64,000 bases of DNA from assembly GCF_013820765.1 (NCBI RefSeq), contig NZ_JABJVM010000006.1, positions 62,001 to 126,000 of the forward strand, read 5' to 3'. The position numbers were made by a program, and so were the translations under genes. Origin of the DNA: Paenilisteria rustica. Its GTDB lineage: Bacteria; Bacillota; Bacilli; Lactobacillales; Listeriaceae. Each line of letters opens with the position of its first letter. Positions within the stretch are counted from its first letter, which is position 1. Below are positions 1 through 12,180 of the stretch, piece after piece. The notes below the pieces were generated by a model, which was not told where the DNA came from, ran no database searches, and saw only the letters and a program-made list of their open reading frames with translations.

Positions 1-835
1 TCGATTCTTCATCAATTGGATTACATTTTTCAGCAAAAAGCCCAACTTGGCCGAATGTTCCTTTTTTCGCGGTTAATGGAAGTCCTTGATTCACTGCGGG
101 AACAGCGCCTGAGCAATCAAATACTTTATCTGCGCCGTAGCCATCCGTCATCGCAAAGACTATTTCCCTCAAATCTTCCTGCATCGTATCCACAATTCGG
201 TCCATTCCTAGTTCAGCCGCCAACTCCAAGCGATCGCTGTCCTTCGTAATCCCCGCCATAATCACCTTGGCACCTTGCGCTTTCACGACTTGTGCCAATA
301 AAAGTCCGATCGGTCCAGGTCCGAAAATCAATACGACATCGGTCGGCTCAATCGTCGTTTTTTCAAGCGCTGCATGGACACAACAAGCAAGTGGTTCTGT
401 AAGCGCCGCGGCTTGATACGAAATCGAATCCACTAACTTATGGCAGCTTTCCTCTCGTGACAAGACATATTCCGCAAAACTTCCGTCCGCTTGCGTTCCA
501 ATTCCACGCCTGTGCGCGCATAAATTATACTCTTTTTCCAAGCAAAATTTACACTTCCCACACGTTTCAAAAGTCGTCTCACTTGTTACGCGGTCGCCAA
601 TTTTAAGCTCCGTCACATTTGGCCCAATCGCAACCACCTCGCCAGAAAATTCATGCCCCAGCGTCACCGGTGTTGTTGGATTTCCGTATTCGCCTTTAAA
701 CGTATGAATATCGGAACCGCAAATCCCTGTATAGGCGACTTTAATTTTCACACGATCGCCGTAAACCTCAGGCTCAGCAACGTTCTCCAATACCATTTTG
801 TCAAATCCTGATTCTGTTTTAACAACTGCTTTCAC
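1..835 (-). CDS. Zinc-dependent medium-chain polyol dehydrogenase (3' end cut by window)
   Basis: Oxidises a sugar-alcohol phosphate inside the cell, by family and context. About 278 residues are visible. The N-terminal catalytic-zinc motif CGSDIH, the GHEFSG segment and a four-cysteine structural zinc lobe (CGKCKFC followed by C) are all present, as is the Rossmann GPGPIG loop. The start is GTG at 835, with a GGAGG ribosome site just upstream that lies inside the end of the neighbouring dehydrogenase gene. It is the last visible gene of the PTS operon and sits where lmo2663 sits in L. monocytogenes. The C-terminus lies outside the window. Exact substrate is inferred, not shown. Confidence 0.9.
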   Translation of the reverse strand, partial: MKAVVKTESGFDKMVLENVAEPEVYGDRVKIKVAYTGICGSDIHTFKGEYGNPTTPVTLGHEFSGEVVAIGPNVTELKIGDRVTSETTFETCGKCKFCLEKEYNLCAHRRGIGTQADGSFAEYVLSREESCHKLVDSISYQAAALTEPLACCVHAALEKTTIEPTDVVLIFGPGPIGLLLAQVVKAQGAKVIMAGITKDSDRLELAAELGMDRIVDTMQEDLREIVFAMTDGYGADKVFDCSGAVPAVNQGLPLTAKKGTFGQVGLFAEKCNPIDEES

Positions 836-843
836 TTTTTTCC

Positions 844-1890
844 TCACTCCTCCTGTGGTAAAATCATCACTTTGTTATAGTCCTCTTTTCGCCCTAAAAT
901 CATCGCAAAAGCGTCTGCCGTCTGATCCACTTTATACCGATGAGAAATAAGCGGTTTCAACTTGATTCGCCCTTGATTCACGAAAGCAATAGATGTCGTC
1001 CACTCTTCCCCTGGAAATGGCGCTGAATAAGAATTCCAAAAACCTTTCAACGTTAATTCGCGGCGGAAAATATTTTCAAAAGCTTCTTCTGGTAGCAAGA
1101 CGTCAGCATACGCAATGCCTAAATATCCAATCTTGCCCTTTTTCTTCGTTACACGTAAACATTGTTCCTGTGTGATCTTAGAACCAGCACACTCAAGCGC
1201 AATATCCGCGCCACTTCCGCCAGTATATTCACGCACTTTTTCAGCCAAATCTTCCTGAAGCGGATTAATCGTGTAACTACAGCCAAATTTGCTCGCCTCG
1301 GCCAACTTTCCGTCGCTAATATCCACCGCGATAATATCCTTCACGCCCGCCAATTGCAGACACTGCACGACAAGAATTCCGATTGTCCCAATTCCAAAAA
1401 CAACAACCGTATCGCCGAGCTCTGGCTTAATTCCTAACACGCCATGCATCGCCACAGCAAGTGGTTCCAACATCGCCGCCTCTTCAAAATCCATATCACC
1501 GATTCCGATCACATTGGTCGCCTTAAGCACCACATTCTCCGCAAAAGCGCCGTGAAAATGTGATCCTACCATTCGATAATTTTCGCATAAGGAGAACTCG
1601 CCTTGTTGGCAGTACTCACATGTCCCACAAGGAACGAGCGGGATTCCTGCCACACGTTCACCGATAGCAACACTCGTTACATCCACGCCTTTTTCCACAA
1701 CAACACCTGCAAATTCGTGTCCCATAACTGCTGGAAGTGGATATTTCCACCGCGTCTGCATTTTATGAATATCCGAACCACAAATCCCAGCTGCCATGAC
1801 TTTCACGCGCACTTCATCCTTGCCACAAATCGCTTCTTCCACCTGCTCTGCCTTGATTTCATTATTTTCATATAAAACCGCTGCTCGCAT
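844..1890 (-). CDS. Zinc-dependent polyol-phosphate dehydrogenase (GatD/sorbitol dehydrogenase-like)
   Basis: A 348-residue medium-chain dehydrogenase/reductase of normal family length. CGSDIH carries the catalytic zinc cysteine near residue 37, GHEFAG follows, the structural zinc lobe is CGTCEYC plus a fourth Cys near residue 100, and GIGTIG is the NAD-binding loop. It probably oxidises the pentitol phosphate made by the PTS to a ketose phosphate of the pentose phosphate pathway. It lies 27 bp downstream of the EIIC gene and its stop overlaps the ribosome site of the next dehydrogenase, so it is co-transcribed. The order matches L. monocytogenes lmo2664, whose operon is reported to serve D-arabitol and D-xylitol use. 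Confidence 0.92.
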   Translation of the reverse strand: MRAAVLYENNEIKAEQVEEAICGKDEVRVKVMAAGICGSDIHKMQTRWKYPLPAVMGHEFAGVVVEKGVDVTSVAIGERVAGIPLVPCGTCEYCQQGEFSLCENYRMVGSHFHGAFAENVVLKATNVIGIGDMDFEEAAMLEPLAVAMHGVLGIKPELGDTVVVFGIGTIGILVVQCLQLAGVKDIIAVDISDGKLAEASKFGCSYTINPLQEDLAEKVREYTGGSGADIALECAGSKITQEQCLRVTKKKGKIGYLGIAYADVLLPEEAFENIFRRELTLKGFWNSYSAPFPGEEWTTSIAFVNQGRIKLKPLISHRYKVDQTADAFAMILGRKEDYNKVMILPQEE

Positions 1891-1917
1891 TTGCTAACTT
1901 CCTTTCAAAAAAAGCTT

Positions 1918-3198
1918 TTATTTCCCGAAAAGAGCTTGATAGCCTTCTGAGAATTTCAAAATTAACCAGTTTAAGAAGTTTCCACCTAGATCAAGACTCG
2001 ATACTTTTGTTGCTCCGTCTGGCATTTTAAAATCGGCGCCGTTCATCATCGCCGTGTGTGTATCCGCGAAATTCGTTGCCATCAGTAGAGAGAATGCGAT
2101 AACGATCGTCCCCGTGATGAGTGATTGCACAATATTCCCTTTTCGAGATGCTACAATAAATGCGATGTAAAATGGAATTGTCGCCAAATCCCCAAACGGT
2201 AAAACCCGGTTTCCTGGCAAAATAACCGCTAAGAAAAGTGTGATTGGTACGAGCATTAACGCCGTCGACATAACCGCTGGATGACCAACAGAAAGCGCCG
2301 CATCAAGCCCAATATAGAGCTCACGACCTTTAAATTTCGATTTCATAAACTCACGTGCCGCCTCTGAAATTGGAATTAAGCCTTCCATCAAAATTTTAAC
2401 CATACGAGGCATTAGAAGCATAACCGCTGCCATCGAAATACCAACTTGGAATACTTCCCCGACATCGTAGCCAGCAAGTAAACCGATGCCAATACCTAGG
2501 ATTAAGCCCATCATCATCGGCTCACCGAAAATACCAAAACGTTTTTGAATCGACTCTGGATCAGCATGAAGCTTACGCAATCCTGGTATTTTTCCAACAA
2601 CCCAACCAATCGGAATTCCGACCAGTCCAAAAGCTGCCGTAGAACCAGTTGGCATCGAAATACCTTTTAGGCCATAAAAACTTGCTACCATAGGCGCTGT
2701 TTTATCTGCAATAATCAGAACCGCAATTTCGTATAAAATCGCGCAAAGAATAGCGAACCACCAGTTTCCACCAGTGACAACATAACCTGTGGCACCAGCC
2801 GCGATAAAATGCCAATAGTTCCAAATATCAATATCTAACGTTTTTGTGATTCTGAAGAAAATAAGTAATAAATTCACGATAAGACAAACCGGAATTAAAA
2901 TGGCTGCTACCGGTGATGCCCACGATGCTGCAGCCGCTGATGGCCAACCCGCATCAATAATTGTTAAGTTAAGTCCGAAACGCTCCACCATTTGTTGCGC
3001 CGCGGGGCCAAGATTAGTCACGAGTAAATTAATAACGAGGTTAATCCCTACAAAACCAATACCTATCGTAATACCTGAGCGAAATGCCTTTTTAAAGCCA
3101 GTCCCAAAAATCATACCGATAATCAGAATTGCAATCGGCAAAATAACCGTCGGACCAAGATTTAAGACATATTGTACTCCATCTAAAAGCTTATCCAT
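1918..3198 (-). CDS. PTS galactitol/pentitol-family EIIC permease
   Basis: Membrane channel of a phosphotransferase system, 426 residues, about ten hydrophobic segments, EIIC-GAT type (the usual length is 420-450). It should move a pentitol or hexitol across the membrane while EIIB phosphorylates it. The start ATG at 3198 has a strong AAGGAGG. It follows the EIIB gene by 69 bp. It occupies the position of L. monocytogenes lmo2665, reported to be needed for D-arabitol and D-xylitol uptake. The family assignment is firm; the sugar is inferred from gene order. Confidence 0.93.
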   Translation of the reverse strand: MDKLLDGVQYVLNLGPTVILPIAILIIGMIFGTGFKKAFRSGITIGIGFVGINLVINLLVTNLGPAAQQMVERFGLNLTIIDAGWPSAAAASWASPVAAILIPVCLIVNLLLIFFRITKTLDIDIWNYWHFIAAGATGYVVTGGNWWFAILCAILYEIAVLIIADKTAPMVASFYGLKGISMPTGSTAAFGLVGIPIGWVVGKIPGLRKLHADPESIQKRFGIFGEPMMMGLILGIGIGLLAGYDVGEVFQVGISMAAVMLLMPRMVKILMEGLIPISEAAREFMKSKFKGRELYIGLDAALSVGHPAVMSTALMLVPITLFLAVILPGNRVLPFGDLATIPFYIAFIVASRKGNIVQSLITGTIVIAFSLLMATNFADTHTAMMNGADFKMPDGATKVSSLDLGGNFLNWLILKFSEGYQALFGK

Positions 3199-3267
3199 AC
3201 CCTTTTCCTCCTTTTTAAATGGGAGCTATATTCGATTGACGTCAAGCTCCCTGTACCCATTCTCTAT

Positions 3268-3546
3268 TTACTTCAAATTTGCTAGGATTTCTTCATCCAA
3301 TTCTTCCATACCAATTCCTGAAATATAAGCCGTCGCAATAATCGCTGGGATGCTATACGTTGTTGGTAAAATAGTTGTCGATACGATTAAATCTGCTCCC
3401 GCTTGTTTCGATGCTGCTTCCGCAATCTTAATTTGTTCTACGTTGGCATCAATTCCGTTATCCTTCAACAAATTCTCCACACGATTCATAACGACTGTCG
3501 ATGTTGCGATTCCTGCTCCACATGCTACCAATACTTTTTTACTCAT
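3268..3546 (-). CDS. PTS galactitol/pentitol-family EIIB
   Basis: A 92-residue cytosolic EIIB. The phosphorylated cysteine is Cys9 in the P-loop-like motif CGAGIATS, as in EIIB of the galactitol family. It accepts phosphate from EIIA and passes it to the sugar during uptake through EIIC. Its start overlaps the EIIA stop by 4 bp (ATGA type), which indicates translational coupling. Confidence 0.93.
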   Translation of the reverse strand: MSKKVLVACGAGIATSTVVMNRVENLLKDNGIDANVEQIKIAEAASKQAGADLIVSTTILPTTYSIPAIIATAYISGIGMEELDEEILANLK

Positions 3547-4031
3547 AATTTTTCCTCACCCTTCAAATGTAATACGACTTGCGACAACGTTTCGATGATA
3601 TCATCCGCCGATTTTGCCGCGAGCAGTGCTTTTACGTGTTCTTCATTTTGGATTGCGCCCATTAATTGTTGCAAAACGGCAAGTTGGCTGTGTGGCTCAT
3701 TTAGCCCCAACACAAAAATTAAATTCGCCGTCGTTTCTTGATTTGCGTCCGCCATCTGCTTGAACGGAATTCCCACCTCGCTTGTTAACACCGCGATAAA
3801 TTGTTCGGTCACACATTCTGGGTCCGTGTGCGGTAAAGCCACCCCGAAATTCTCTAACTGCAAACCTGTTGGAAAAATTGCTTCCCGTTCCGTGAGCTTC
3901 TCTAAAAACTGATCTGTAATCATGTCTTTAGAAGCTGCACGCGTCGATACTTCTGCAAAAAGCTCGGTTTGATCCTGGCAAGGCGTCTGCACCCAGATCA
4001 AATCTTTCTTTATAAACTGTACTAAATCCAT
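3543..4031 (-). CDS. PTS EIIA (mannitol/fructose-type fold)
   Basis: A 162-residue EIIA. The expected phosphohistidine is His68 in the motif ALPHTDPE. An in-frame ATG at 4037 lies only one base from the AAGGAGGA ribosome site, so the ATG at 4031, seven bases away, is the better start. It lies 13 bp below the regulator gene and overlaps EIIB by 4 bp, so regulator and PTS form one transcript. Its phosphorylation state probably also sets the activity of the neighbouring PRD regulator, as in the family. Confidence 0.92.
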   Translation of the reverse strand: MDLVQFIKKDLIWVQTPCQDQTELFAEVSTRAASKDMITDQFLEKLTEREAIFPTGLQLENFGVALPHTDPECVTEQFIAVLTSEVGIPFKQMADANQETTANLIFVLGLNEPHSQLAVLQQLMGAIQNEEHVKALLAAKSADDIIETLSQVVLHLKGEEKL

Positions 4032-4043
4032 TCCCATTCCTCC

Positions 4044-6116
4044 TTATTTCGCTTTTCCCTCGAGTTCTACGATGAATTTTTGAATTGTCTGATGGATGAT
4101 TTGCGGTTCCTCTAGTTGCGCGATTTTTTTCAATGTTTTTTTATGTCCAGCAAGTTCCATCAATTGCAGTAAAGCTTGAAAATGAGCGTTTTTATCAATA
4201 GCCGCAATCACTACGACAAAATGCAATGTGCCACCAGATTCAAGCGCGAGGCCTTCTTCGATATAAAGCATGCTCATTCCGAGTTCTTTCACGCCTTTTT
4301 CAGTTTCTGCATGAGGAATAGCAATGGTCTGCCGTAACACAATATGCGCTGCTGGCGTGACATGTTGCCGCATCATCTCGTCAACATATGCTTCTGTGAT
4401 CGCTCCTTTTTCAAGTAACGGTTCGGACGCCATCTGAATCGCTGTTTGCCAATCTTTCACTCTTTTCGTTCGTTGAATCATCTCTGGTTGCAATAAATCA
4501 ATTAACTGTTTTTTTTCGTCTATCAAATTTTCAGTCATATTCATTGGCTGCGTTAAGCATTCCGCAAGCGCCCGAGCCAGCCGCTCCTTATCCTGAACAT
4601 CTGCGTATTTTTCGACTGCCCGCATCAACTGTTCCACGCTCACACCGCTTTCGCCAACCATATAAACCGTTCGCATCACTCGACGTCTAAGCTCCAATCG
4701 TTCCTGCTCATCCATCAATTGATTTATTAAGAAAATTTTCTTGTCCGATTGAAGTGGCACTGCCGAAAAAATTAAATCATATCGCACGTTTGTCCGTTCA
4801 AACTCACGAATCGACATGGCTTGATAAAAAAAGATTTCTGGAAATAAACTGCGCAACGTCTTTTCCATCAGGCGCGAAATTGACAATCCGTTCGGGCAAA
4901 CAACGACGGCTTTCAGTCTCGTCTGCAATCGCTCCGTCGTATCAATCAAATGACCACCAATAAACAACGTGATAAAAATACTCTCATTTTCAGGAATACG
5001 CGTTCCAATAAATTTTTCTAGCGGTTTGAGGGACTGCTTCACAATATAATGTACCGCTTCAAATTCCTGATCAATCTTGTCCAAAAGACTATAATCCGTC
5101 GTTAAATGGTATTTTATCCGATAATACGCCGGTTTGATGTGCGCAAATAACTTTTCAAGTAGCGAATCCTTATCCACAAATTGAATGCACGCCTTCTTCT
5201 CAAACTCACTCAAAACCTGAGCCACAGCCATTTTCAAGCGCGGCGATGTTTCATTCGTTAAGTCATTTTTCGGTAACACGTTCGAAGTTAGCAGTTGCAG
5301 CGAAATGTATAGCCGCTCCGTCTCCGAAATATACGGTTCATCCTCGATCAAAAGCTTGGCCGCACCATATTCCTGCGTATCCGACAGCTCGTTAAAATCA
5401 ATTAAAAATTCCGTCGTAATACGCTGCCCTTTCCGGATTCGCCTGAAAATACTTTCCAGAATATACGGTAAAATCTGCATTTTGTTATCGATAAACGTCA
5501 AATTCAACTGCACTTCCACCGCCACTAAATGATCCCGAATCTGCTCCACGCGCGCCGTTTCAATCTGCATAAAATGACGCAATAACTGCTCACCATTATA
5601 GCTCGAAATAATATGTCCCGCCGCGTAAATCAAGGCCGAACGCTGATTCCACTCGTCACCGCAGACCTGATAACCGTTCATCCTCGAATAATGCACCTCA
5701 AGCCCAAACGTATCGAAAATCGCCTGCACACCCTTCAAATCTCGCAAAACTGTATTTTTACTTACTTCGAGTTCACTAATAAAATGATTAAGCGACAGCT
5801 CCTCTTGACTCGTTGAAAGCATCAAAATAATCAAGCTCGCCCGTTCCTTTTCGGACAAAATATACCGATCTTCCTCCTCCCCATTTGCCGTGCCTTCCAC
5901 TAACTGAAACAGGTCAGGTTCCACAACAAAACGCCCATTCGCCGACCGATGAATTTTCGGATATGCCTGCTCTTCCAACCACTGATTCACCTTCTGAAAA
6001 CTATAATCCACCTGCCTGCGGGTCAATCCGAACTTCTCCTGTAGCTTGGCATTCGATATATTAGGATGCCGCAAAATCTCTTTTAACAGCACATTGCTTC
6101 GTTCATCCAAATACAT
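4044..6116 (-). CDS. MtlR/LicR-type PRD transcriptional activator of the pentitol PTS operon
   Basis: A 690-residue regulator controlled by the PTS. Order seen: N-terminal helix-turn-helix (about 1-90), two PTS regulation domains (about 190-400), an EIIB-like domain with a cysteine in VVCPNG (about 410-500), and a C-terminal EIIA-like domain with the motif AIPHAE (about 545-690). An upstream in-frame ATG at 6209 has no ribosome site. The ATG at 6116 has AGGAGGG six bases away and begins the HTH, so it is chosen. It is the first gene of the operon and corresponds to lmo2668. Activity is expected to depend on phosphorylation by HPr and by the EIIB encoded downstream. Confidence 0.93.
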   Translation of the reverse strand: MYLDERSNVLLKEILRHPNISNAKLQEKFGLTRRQVDYSFQKVNQWLEEQAYPKIHRSANGRFVVEPDLFQLVEGTANGEEEDRYILSEKERASLIILMLSTSQEELSLNHFISELEVSKNTVLRDLKGVQAIFDTFGLEVHYSRMNGYQVCGDEWNQRSALIYAAGHIISSYNGEQLLRHFMQIETARVEQIRDHLVAVEVQLNLTFIDNKMQILPYILESIFRRIRKGQRITTEFLIDFNELSDTQEYGAAKLLIEDEPYISETERLYISLQLLTSNVLPKNDLTNETSPRLKMAVAQVLSEFEKKACIQFVDKDSLLEKLFAHIKPAYYRIKYHLTTDYSLLDKIDQEFEAVHYIVKQSLKPLEKFIGTRIPENESIFITLFIGGHLIDTTERLQTRLKAVVVCPNGLSISRLMEKTLRSLFPEIFFYQAMSIREFERTNVRYDLIFSAVPLQSDKKIFLINQLMDEQERLELRRRVMRTVYMVGESGVSVEQLMRAVEKYADVQDKERLARALAECLTQPMNMTENLIDEKKQLIDLLQPEMIQRTKRVKDWQTAIQMASEPLLEKGAITEAYVDEMMRQHVTPAAHIVLRQTIAIPHAETEKGVKELGMSMLYIEEGLALESGGTLHFVVVIAAIDKNAHFQALLQLMELAGHKKTLKKIAQLEEPQIIHQTIQKFIVELEGKAK

Positions 6117-6138
6117 GATATCCCTCCTGTTCTCTTTT

Positions 6139-6177
6139 ATTATAGAACGGTTTCCACCAAAATTGTACACGCTTTCA
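6139..6177 (-). promoter_or_regulatory. Promoter with overlapping cre (CcpA) site for the pentitol PTS operon
   Basis: On the minus strand a perfect -10 hexamer TATAAT lies at 6144-6139. A cre-type operator TGAAAGCGTGTACA lies at 6177-6164, with one mismatch to TGWAANCGNTNWCA. It covers the -35 region, a position where bound CcpA would block RNA polymerase. The -35 itself is poor, which fits an activator-dependent promoter. Confidence 0.6.
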
Positions 6178-6255
6178 TCCCAACATCTCGTTAAGAAATT
6201 GTACAGCATGGGGCTTTACTTGTGATTCTCTTAACAGAATCGCGTCTATAAAAAC

Positions 6256-6298
6256 GCAAAAAAGCTCGTCTGGCGCACAACTTGCGTGCCCAGCGAGC
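6256..6298 (-). terminator. Rho-independent terminator (second of a tandem pair)
   Basis: The inverted repeat GCTCG-CTGG-GCAC around a short loop is followed on the minus strand by six T (6263-6258). It ends the HxlR/aldo-keto reductase transcript that reads toward the PTS regulator. Confidence 0.75.
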
Positions 6299-6301
6299 AA
6301 A

Positions 6302-6342
6302 ACAAAAACCACGTCTACCATAACTATACGGGGCAGACGTGG
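6302..6342 (-). terminator. Rho-independent terminator (first of a tandem pair)
   Basis: The stem CCACGTCT/AGACGTGG, extended by GCC/GGT, is followed on the minus strand by TTTTTG. It lies 100 bp after the aldo/keto reductase stop and 5 bp before a second terminator. Confidence 0.7.
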
Positions 6343-6444
6343 AGATTTCAATAAGAATTATTTGACATGATTTATAATTCTAAAAAAACGGTTCTACATA
6401 CAAACTCAAATATTTGCCTCACAATCGTCTCTTTTCATTTATTA

Positions 6445-7289
6445 TTAACCTTTCAGAAATGTTGTAAACCATAAGAAGAATTTATTATGTGGATTTGGTC
6501 CTGTTCTTTTATCCTTATCTAGTTTAGCGATTGCTTCCATATCCGTTTGTTCGAGAGCGAAATCCCAAAGGTCAATATTCGATTCAAGTCTTTTTTGATT
6601 GGATGATTTCGGGATAACTATCGTATTTCTTTGCAAATGCCACCTCAATATAATTTGCCCAATGTTTTTATGATATTTTTCAGCTAGAGCCTTCAATGTT
6701 GGTTCTTCAAAAAGTCCTTTATTCCCTGCTCCAAGAGGGCTCCATGCCTCGTGCGCAATATTATGCTTTGTTAGGAAGTCAATCATCTCATTTTGTTGGA
6801 AATATGGATGTATCTCTATTTGGTTTACTGCCGGTACAACGCTCCCATGCGCTAATATATCTTCTAAATGTTCCAGCGTAAAGTTAGAGACACCAATCGA
6901 TTTGGCCTTACCTGCTGCGTAGATTTCCTCCATCGCTTTCCAGCTTTCCATGTATTTTTTCGACGGCCAATGAATAAGGTAGCAATCCACGTAATCTAGT
7001 TGTAGTTTTTTTAGTGATTTTTCAAATGCTTTTTTAGTCTGGTCATAGCCATGGTCCGAATTCCAAAGCTTCGTCGTAATAAATAATTCTTCTCTCGTTA
7101 TATCCGTTTTATTAAGCGCATTACCCAGAATATGCTCGTTTCTATAAAACATTGCCGTATCAAATGGCGATATCCAGCCTCGAGTGCCCATAAAACTGCA
7201 TTTTCCAACTCTTCTTCTTTTTTCAAACGGTATAATCCTAATCCAATTTGCGGCATGGCAACTTTATTATTTAAAATTATTTCCTCCAT
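6445..7289 (-). pseudogene. Aldo/keto reductase with one-base frameshift
   Basis: An NAD(P)H-dependent aldehyde/ketone reductase of the AKR family, about 281 residues if read through. The first frame runs from ATG 7289 to GYRHL, then the sequence continues in another frame at DTAMFYRNE. The catalytic tetrad is otherwise complete: Asp and Tyr in DTAMFY, Lys in TTKLWN, His in LIHWP. One T is missing in the short run at 7162-7164. The start has a GGAGG-like site. It lies 27 bp below the HxlR regulator, a common pairing for stress or electrophile response. The break may be a sequencing error, because nothing else has decayed. Confidence 0.85.
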
Positions 7290-7316
7290 TTTTGATGCTC
7301 CTTTTTAGTAGTAAAA

Positions 7317-7673
7317 TTATTTGGTATCTGATTTTCTAGCTAATCGAGCCTCGCCCCACGCACATAATTCATCTAATACTGGTATGAGCGACTGCCCATC
7401 TTCGGAAAGACTATACTCCACTTTAGGCGGTATTTGACTGTATTCTTTTCTTATGATTAATCCGTCCTCTTCCAATTCCCTCAATGTATTCGTCAGTGTT
7501 TTGAACGAAATATTTACGAGTTCTCTTTTTAGCGCGTTATATCGAATCGGCTCTTTATAGGAATACAGCACGTACAAAATGAGCATCTTATACTTGCCGC
7601 AAATCAAAGACCATGTGTAGCCAAAGCCTGTCTTTTCTAAATCTACATTCTTCGTATTGCAATCTAATTCCAT
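7317..7673 (-). CDS. HxlR-family transcriptional regulator
   Basis: A winged-helix DNA-binding protein of 118 residues. The HxlR pattern is clear: WSLICGKYKMLIL in helix 1, the recognition region SFKTLTNTLRELEEDGLI, and the wing with PPKVEYSLSEDG. An in-frame GTG at 7679 is only three bases from the GAGGAG site; the ATG at 7673 has normal spacing and is preferred. A Cys is present near the N-terminus (LDCNTKN), as in redox-sensing HxlR members, but a redox role is inference. It probably controls the aldo/keto reductase just downstream. Confidence 0.88.
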   Translation of the reverse strand: MELDCNTKNVDLEKTGFGYTWSLICGKYKMLILYVLYSYKEPIRYNALKRELVNISFKTLTNTLRELEEDGLIIRKEYSQIPPKVEYSLSEDGQSLIPVLDELCAWGEARLARKSDTK

Positions 7674-7793
7674 TTTCACACTCTCCTCGTATAATAAGTT
7701 TATAGTTATTGTTTCCCTGCCGTATCACATAATACACCTGTATGATGATTGGAATCAAATAAACACCAACTAGCAATTTCACCCAAAATACGT

Positions 7794-10218
<2,425 letters not shown>

Positions 10219-10273
10219 GACACAAAGAATAAGTGGGGCTGGGACATAACTAAAATCCACCTCTAAAAACCTA

Positions 10274-10339
10274 AAAGCAGGAACCTCTGTATAGAGCCAT
10301 TATAAAAAATGGGGTATACGAGATTCCTGCTTTATTTTT
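10274..10339. terminator. Bidirectional terminator, copy 1 of a repeated hairpin
   Basis: A long imperfect inverted repeat with arms starting AAAGCAGGAA and ending TTCCTGCTTT, followed by TATTTTT. It separates the convergent GH63 and msrA genes. A near-identical copy is at 22676-22738. Just before it, at 10234-10250, lies the motif GGGGCTGGGACATAAC, related to the ends of the element at 26321-26646. Confidence 0.8.
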
Positions 10340-10366
10340 CGTTCTAAAGATCCTTTTATCTCAATC

Positions 10367-11200
10367 TCACTCTTTTTTTCTGCCAACGCGTTGCCAAATC
10401 TTGTTTTGAATCCGCTGAAACGACAAAAACTGTCCACGCGAACGCTTAAGTTTCTTGTACCTTTTCGGGTTTTTCTGATAAAACTGTTGATGGAAATTTT
10501 CAGCTGGCCAAAAGGTGCTTGCCGGTTCAATGGCGGTCACGATGGGATGTTTGTACTTCCCAGATGTCGCTAAATCTTGCTTTGACTGTTCGGCAATTTG
10601 GCGTTGCTCCTCGTTTGCCACGAAAATAACCGGCCTGTAGCTACTGCCACGATCCGCCATTTGACCAAATGCATCCGTCGGGTCAGTCAGCTGCCAGTAA
10701 AGTTCGACTAGCTTTTTATAATTCCAAACGCGCGTATCGAAAATAATCTCGACCGCCTCCACATGCCCAGTATAACCGCCAAGCACCTGCTCATATGTGG
10801 GATTATCCATATGCCCGCCGGTGTAACCTGATATAACCGAGATAATACCGGGTTGCGTTTCAAACGGCTCGACCATACACCAAAAACAGCCACCAGCAAA
10901 AATCGCGCGCGCCTGATGTGGCCCGTCTTTCGCGTAATGTATCGCTAAGTCGAATGAACTGCCTGCCATTGGATCATCCGTTATTTTTAAATAAAAATCC
11001 GTGACGTCGGGGGTTAAATTATTTCTTAGAGCTAGTGGGCGAAACTCAGCTTCAAGCTTTGCAATCTGATCGTCAAAATTCGCCCCATTATCGATGCCCA
11101 GTTTGGCCGCCCGTAATAGAGATCGTTCCCAATCTCGGGTAGCTGGATTGAGCAGTAAATTGTAGAGGTCGCCGATAATTTCAGTTTGGTTGGTTTTCAT
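10367..11200 (-). CDS. msrA: Peptide-methionine (S)-S-oxide reductase MsrA with N-terminal extension
   Basis: Repairs methionine-S-sulfoxide in proteins. The catalytic domain starts near residue 100 and carries GGCFWC with the active Cys105, then the family motifs GYTGGHM and GYTGHVEAV. MsrA is usually 170-180 residues; here about 100 extra N-terminal residues of mainly helical character precede it, and the C-terminus is basic. The start is ATG 11200, eight bases from AGGTGG; an upstream GTG at 11212 overlaps that site. No MsrB is seen nearby. The function of the extension is unknown. Confidence 0.9.
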   Translation of the reverse strand: MKTNQTEIIGDLYNLLLNPATRDWERSLLRAAKLGIDNGANFDDQIAKLEAEFRPLALRNNLTPDVTDFYLKITDDPMAGSSFDLAIHYAKDGPHQARAIFAGGCFWCMVEPFETQPGIISVISGYTGGHMDNPTYEQVLGGYTGHVEAVEIIFDTRVWNYKKLVELYWQLTDPTDAFGQMADRGSSYRPVIFVANEEQRQIAEQSKQDLATSGKYKHPIVTAIEPASTFWPAENFHQQFYQKNPKRYKKLKRSRGQFLSFQRIQNKIWQRVGRKKE

Positions 11201-11293
11201 TTTTAGAACCACCTTTGTGATTTGATTGCCGCTTTATTTGACATAAAGGTATAGTGAACCCTATCACATGAACGGATATCCTTCTAATTGTCG

Positions 11294-12061
11294 TCAGTTT
11301 GCGATGTCTACAAGAACTTTCGCATCATCCAAACGCGCCTCTAGTTCTGTCGAGAGCGCCTGGTCTGTCACAAGTTGTTCGATGTCTTCGATTTTCGCAA
11401 AAGTCGCGATGGAGCTTTTGCCGAGCTTGCTGTTATCAATCAGCGCGATTGTTTTTCGAGCTGTGGCTACCATTTCGCGCTTGAGTTCGACTTCGTATAG
11501 GCTGAAATCAGTTAGACCATCCGCAGCATTTAACGCGTAGGCAGATGTGAATAGTATGTCCACGTTCACCTTCTTCAAAAGCTCATGCCCAATCAGGCCT
11601 TCAATCGAATTGGAGCCACTACGAACAATGCCGCCAATAATGATAACCGTCAAATTCGGATTCTCTTTTAGCATCGTGGCTGTCGTTAAGCCGCTTGTCA
11701 CAATCGTTAGGCGTTTCGTGGATTCTTTAATGAATTTCGCGAGTTCAAAACAGGTCGTGCTGGCGTCGAGAATGATGCATTGGTCGTCTTCGATGTATTC
11801 AAAAGCCGCTGCTGCAATGCGCTGTTTCTCGGAGCGGTGTTTCTTTTCGCGGACGGCGTATTTTTTATCGATATCGTCTTTTTCTTTCATCATGGCGCCA
11901 CCGTGTGTTCGTGTGAGTAAACCTTGCTGTTCCATGGTATTCAAATCCGCCCGAACGGTTGCTGCGGAGACGTTTAGCTGCTCACTCAGTTCGTTGACGG
12001 ACACTGTTTTTTGTTCTTGAACCCTATGTAAAATCTCACTTCGACGTTGATTTGCGAACAT
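11294..12061 (-). CDS. DeoR/GlpR-family regulator
   Basis: A 255-residue repressor with the DeoR N-terminal HTH (RRSEILHRV at the start, VSAATVRADL in the recognition helix) and the C-terminal sugar-phosphate-binding sensor domain (about 75-235). It lies directly downstream of the transketolase gene but behind a terminator, so it has its own promoter. By position it is the likely repressor of the polyol operon at 12226-19541, relieved by a phosphorylated intermediate. That link is inferred from gene order only. Confidence 0.9.
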   Translation of the reverse strand: MFANQRRSEILHRVQEQKTVSVNELSEQLNVSAATVRADLNTMEQQGLLTRTHGGAMMKEKDDIDKKYAVREKKHRSEKQRIAAAAFEYIEDDQCIILDASTTCFELAKFIKESTKRLTIVTSGLTTATMLKENPNLTVIIIGGIVRSGSNSIEGLIGHELLKKVNVDILFTSAYALNAADGLTDFSLYEVELKREMVATARKTIALIDNSKLGKSSIATFAKIEDIEQLVTDQALSTELEARLDDAKVLVDIAN

Positions 12062-12180
12062 GGATTTTCACCTACTTTTTCATATAATAGTGTAATTCAT
12101 CGTTTGCTTCTATTTACTTTCAATAAATCACACTTTCATTTTACCACATGCCTGCCAATAATTGTAGTATCTGGCAACCA

